Shown: positions 33,571 to 34,403 of the stretch, one piece after another
Numbering within the stretch: the first letter of the stretch is position 1
Layout of the letters: each line of letters begins with the position of its first letter
Source: a bacterium
GTDB lineage: Bacteria; Zhuqueibacterota; Zhuqueibacteria; Residuimicrobiales; Residuimicrobiaceae
Length of the DNA: 34,403 nucleotides
Direction of reading: 5' to 3'
NCBI GenBank assembly: GCA_029565685.1
Contig: JAKQNR010000010.1
Coordinates: forward strand, 1-34,403
Made by a program: the position numbers and the translations under genes
The notes under the pieces: model-generated
The model's input: only the letters and a program-made list of their open reading frames with translations
What the model was told of the DNA's origin: nothing
Databases searched by the model: none

Positions 33571-34403
33571 ATGCGCCGAACGACGTTGTCTTTGCTTATT
33601 TTCGCAGCCTGCCTTTGCTCCTGTAGCGGCAAAGGGGGGCATCGGATTCTGGTGTGGCATTCCATGCGGGCGGTGGAAGCGGATTTGTTGCGCAAGGAGC
33701 TGGCTGAATTCGCGCAGCGCCATCCGGGATGGGAATTCGAAGAATTGTACTATCAGAACGAAACCGCCCGCACCAATTACATCATCTCAGCCCTGGGCGG
33801 ATCAGGGCCGGAGCTTTTTTGGGGAGCCAACGACAACATCGGCCCCTTTGTGGAAATGGGCGTGATTCAGCCTTTGGATGGGCTGGTCAGTCAGGCCTTT
33901 TTGGACAGTTTTCTCACCGCACCTTTTGCCGCCAACACTCGGCTGGACGGCCGCCTCTGGCAAATTGCCGATCGCGTCGGCAATCACCTCTGCCTGGTCT
34001 ATAACAAAAAACTCATCGCCGCACCGCCGCAAACCATGAGCGAATTGATCCGGATCGGACAAAAACTCACTGTCGATAAAAACGGCGACGGCAAGCCGGA
34101 ACAATATGCCTTGGTTTGGAATTACACCGAGCCCTTTTTCGCCGTGCCTTTTATCGGCGGCTATGGCGGTTGGATCATCGACGAGGAAAGGCGCACGCCC
34201 ACCCTGAATACGGATGCGGTCGTCAAGGCCTGTCAGCTGATCTATGACCTGGGACATCGCTACCACATCATTCCGCAGGAATGCGATTATGAAATCGCCA
34301 ATGCCCTGTTCAAGGACGGCTACGCCGCCATGATCATCAACGGCAGCTGGTCCTGGGGCACCTATCTGGAAAACGGCATCGATATGGGCATCGCCCGAAT
34401 CCC
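33571..34403 (+). CDS. Sugar ABC transporter substrate-binding lipoprotein, partial (runs off the right edge)
   Basis: The frame is open from ATG 33571 to the window end (277 residues seen; the family is about 400-440). The signal MRRTTLSLLIFAACLCSC-SG ends in a lipobox (LCSC), so the protein is membrane-anchored. The mature sequence is a MalE-type (SBP_bac_1) binding protein: ILVWHSMRAVEADLLRKELAEFAQRHPGWEFEELY, NETARTNYIISALGGSGPELFWGAND, GVIQPLDGLVSQAFLDSF, LWQIADRVGNHLCLVYNKKLI, PPQTMSELIRIGQKLT, GGYGGWIIDEE and AMIINGSWSWGTYL. Such proteins capture oligosaccharides for an ABC importer. GGTGGA lies 5 bases before the ATG. Permease genes are expected just beyond the edge. Confidence 0.86.
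   Translation, partial: MRRTTLSLLIFAACLCSCSGKGGHRILVWHSMRAVEADLLRKELAEFAQRHPGWEFEELYYQNETARTNYIISALGGSGPELFWGANDNIGPFVEMGVIQPLDGLVSQAFLDSFLTAPFAANTRLDGRLWQIADRVGNHLCLVYNKKLIAAPPQTMSELIRIGQKLTVDKNGDGKPEQYALVWNYTEPFFAVPFIGGYGGWIIDEERRTPTLNTDAVVKACQLIYDLGHRYHIIPQECDYEIANALFKDGYAAMIINGSWSWGTYLENGIDMGIARI

Noticed and set aside
1..34403. CRISPR arrays, tRNA, rRNA and phage attachment sites
   Set aside because: No regularly spaced repeats, cloverleaf-like segments or rRNA signatures were noticed by reading; a covariance-model search was not possible here.

Overview
The window looks like a chromosomal (or metagenome-assembled) piece of an uncultured member of the FCB superphylum outside the classical Bacteroidetes, something like KSB1 or Calditrichota. 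The grounds are inference. Four exported proteins end in a type IX secretion (T9SS type A) sorting domain with the NYPNPFN signature. Genes are preceded by ordinary Shine-Dalgarno sites (AGGAGG, GGGAGG, AAGGA), unlike typical Bacteroidetes. The content is dominated by large secreted carbohydrate-active proteins. No rRNA, tRNA or CRISPR array was seen.

Layout, left to right. 1-141 is the end of an IS3-family insertion sequence (start of orfA, minus strand). 283-6005 (plus) holds a secreted deacetylase/hydrolase-like protein, an MFS sugar:H+ symporter and a T9SS-exported protein with a duplicated domain. 6209-9308 (plus) holds a SAM methyltransferase and a DUF6259-like glycosidase. 9371-10905 (plus) is a decayed strip: a LigB/DODA-type dioxygenase pseudogene, a frameshifted small membrane protein and an intact DUF1801 protein. 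11050-16763 (minus) encodes a DUF4126 membrane protein, a GH14/GH42-like glycosidase and a T9SS-exported TIM-barrel protein. A 1.1-kb gene-free stretch then leads to 17868-21441 (plus): a frameshifted GntR-LacI-type regulator, a homocysteine S-methyltransferase, an SRPBCC protein, a membrane protein and a damaged zinc-ribbon protein. 21619-23045 (plus) is a pair of overlapping secreted-protein genes, the second frameshifted and T9SS-tagged. 23336-25180 (minus) is an FG-GAP/UnbV protein with a T9SS tag. 25548-30507 (plus) is a translationally overlapping pair, a GH78 alpha-L-rhamnosidase and a lipoprotein resembling GHL10-type glycosidases. 30793-33178 (minus) is a DUF169 protein downstream of a Tat-exported TIM-barrel protein. 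33571 to the right edge (plus) is the first part of a sugar ABC transporter binding lipoprotein.

Taken together this reads as a saccharide-utilisation region: surface or periplasmic glycosidases (rhamnosidase, DUF6259, GH14/42-like and three barrel proteins without a clear family) feed an MFS sugar importer and probably an ABC sugar importer. A GntR/LacI-type sensor is encoded in the middle. A 17-base motif, AATTTGTTTGCTTTTCA or a close variant, lies upstream of three of the glycosidase genes, and in one copy it overlaps a perfect 6+4+6 palindrome. That makes a local regulon plausible.

Five small or medium genes carry lesions (four single-base frameshifts and one stop plus a lost cysteine) while the large secreted enzymes are all intact. 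This is either real decay of the non-glycosidase genes or local sequencing error, and reads would be needed to separate the two.
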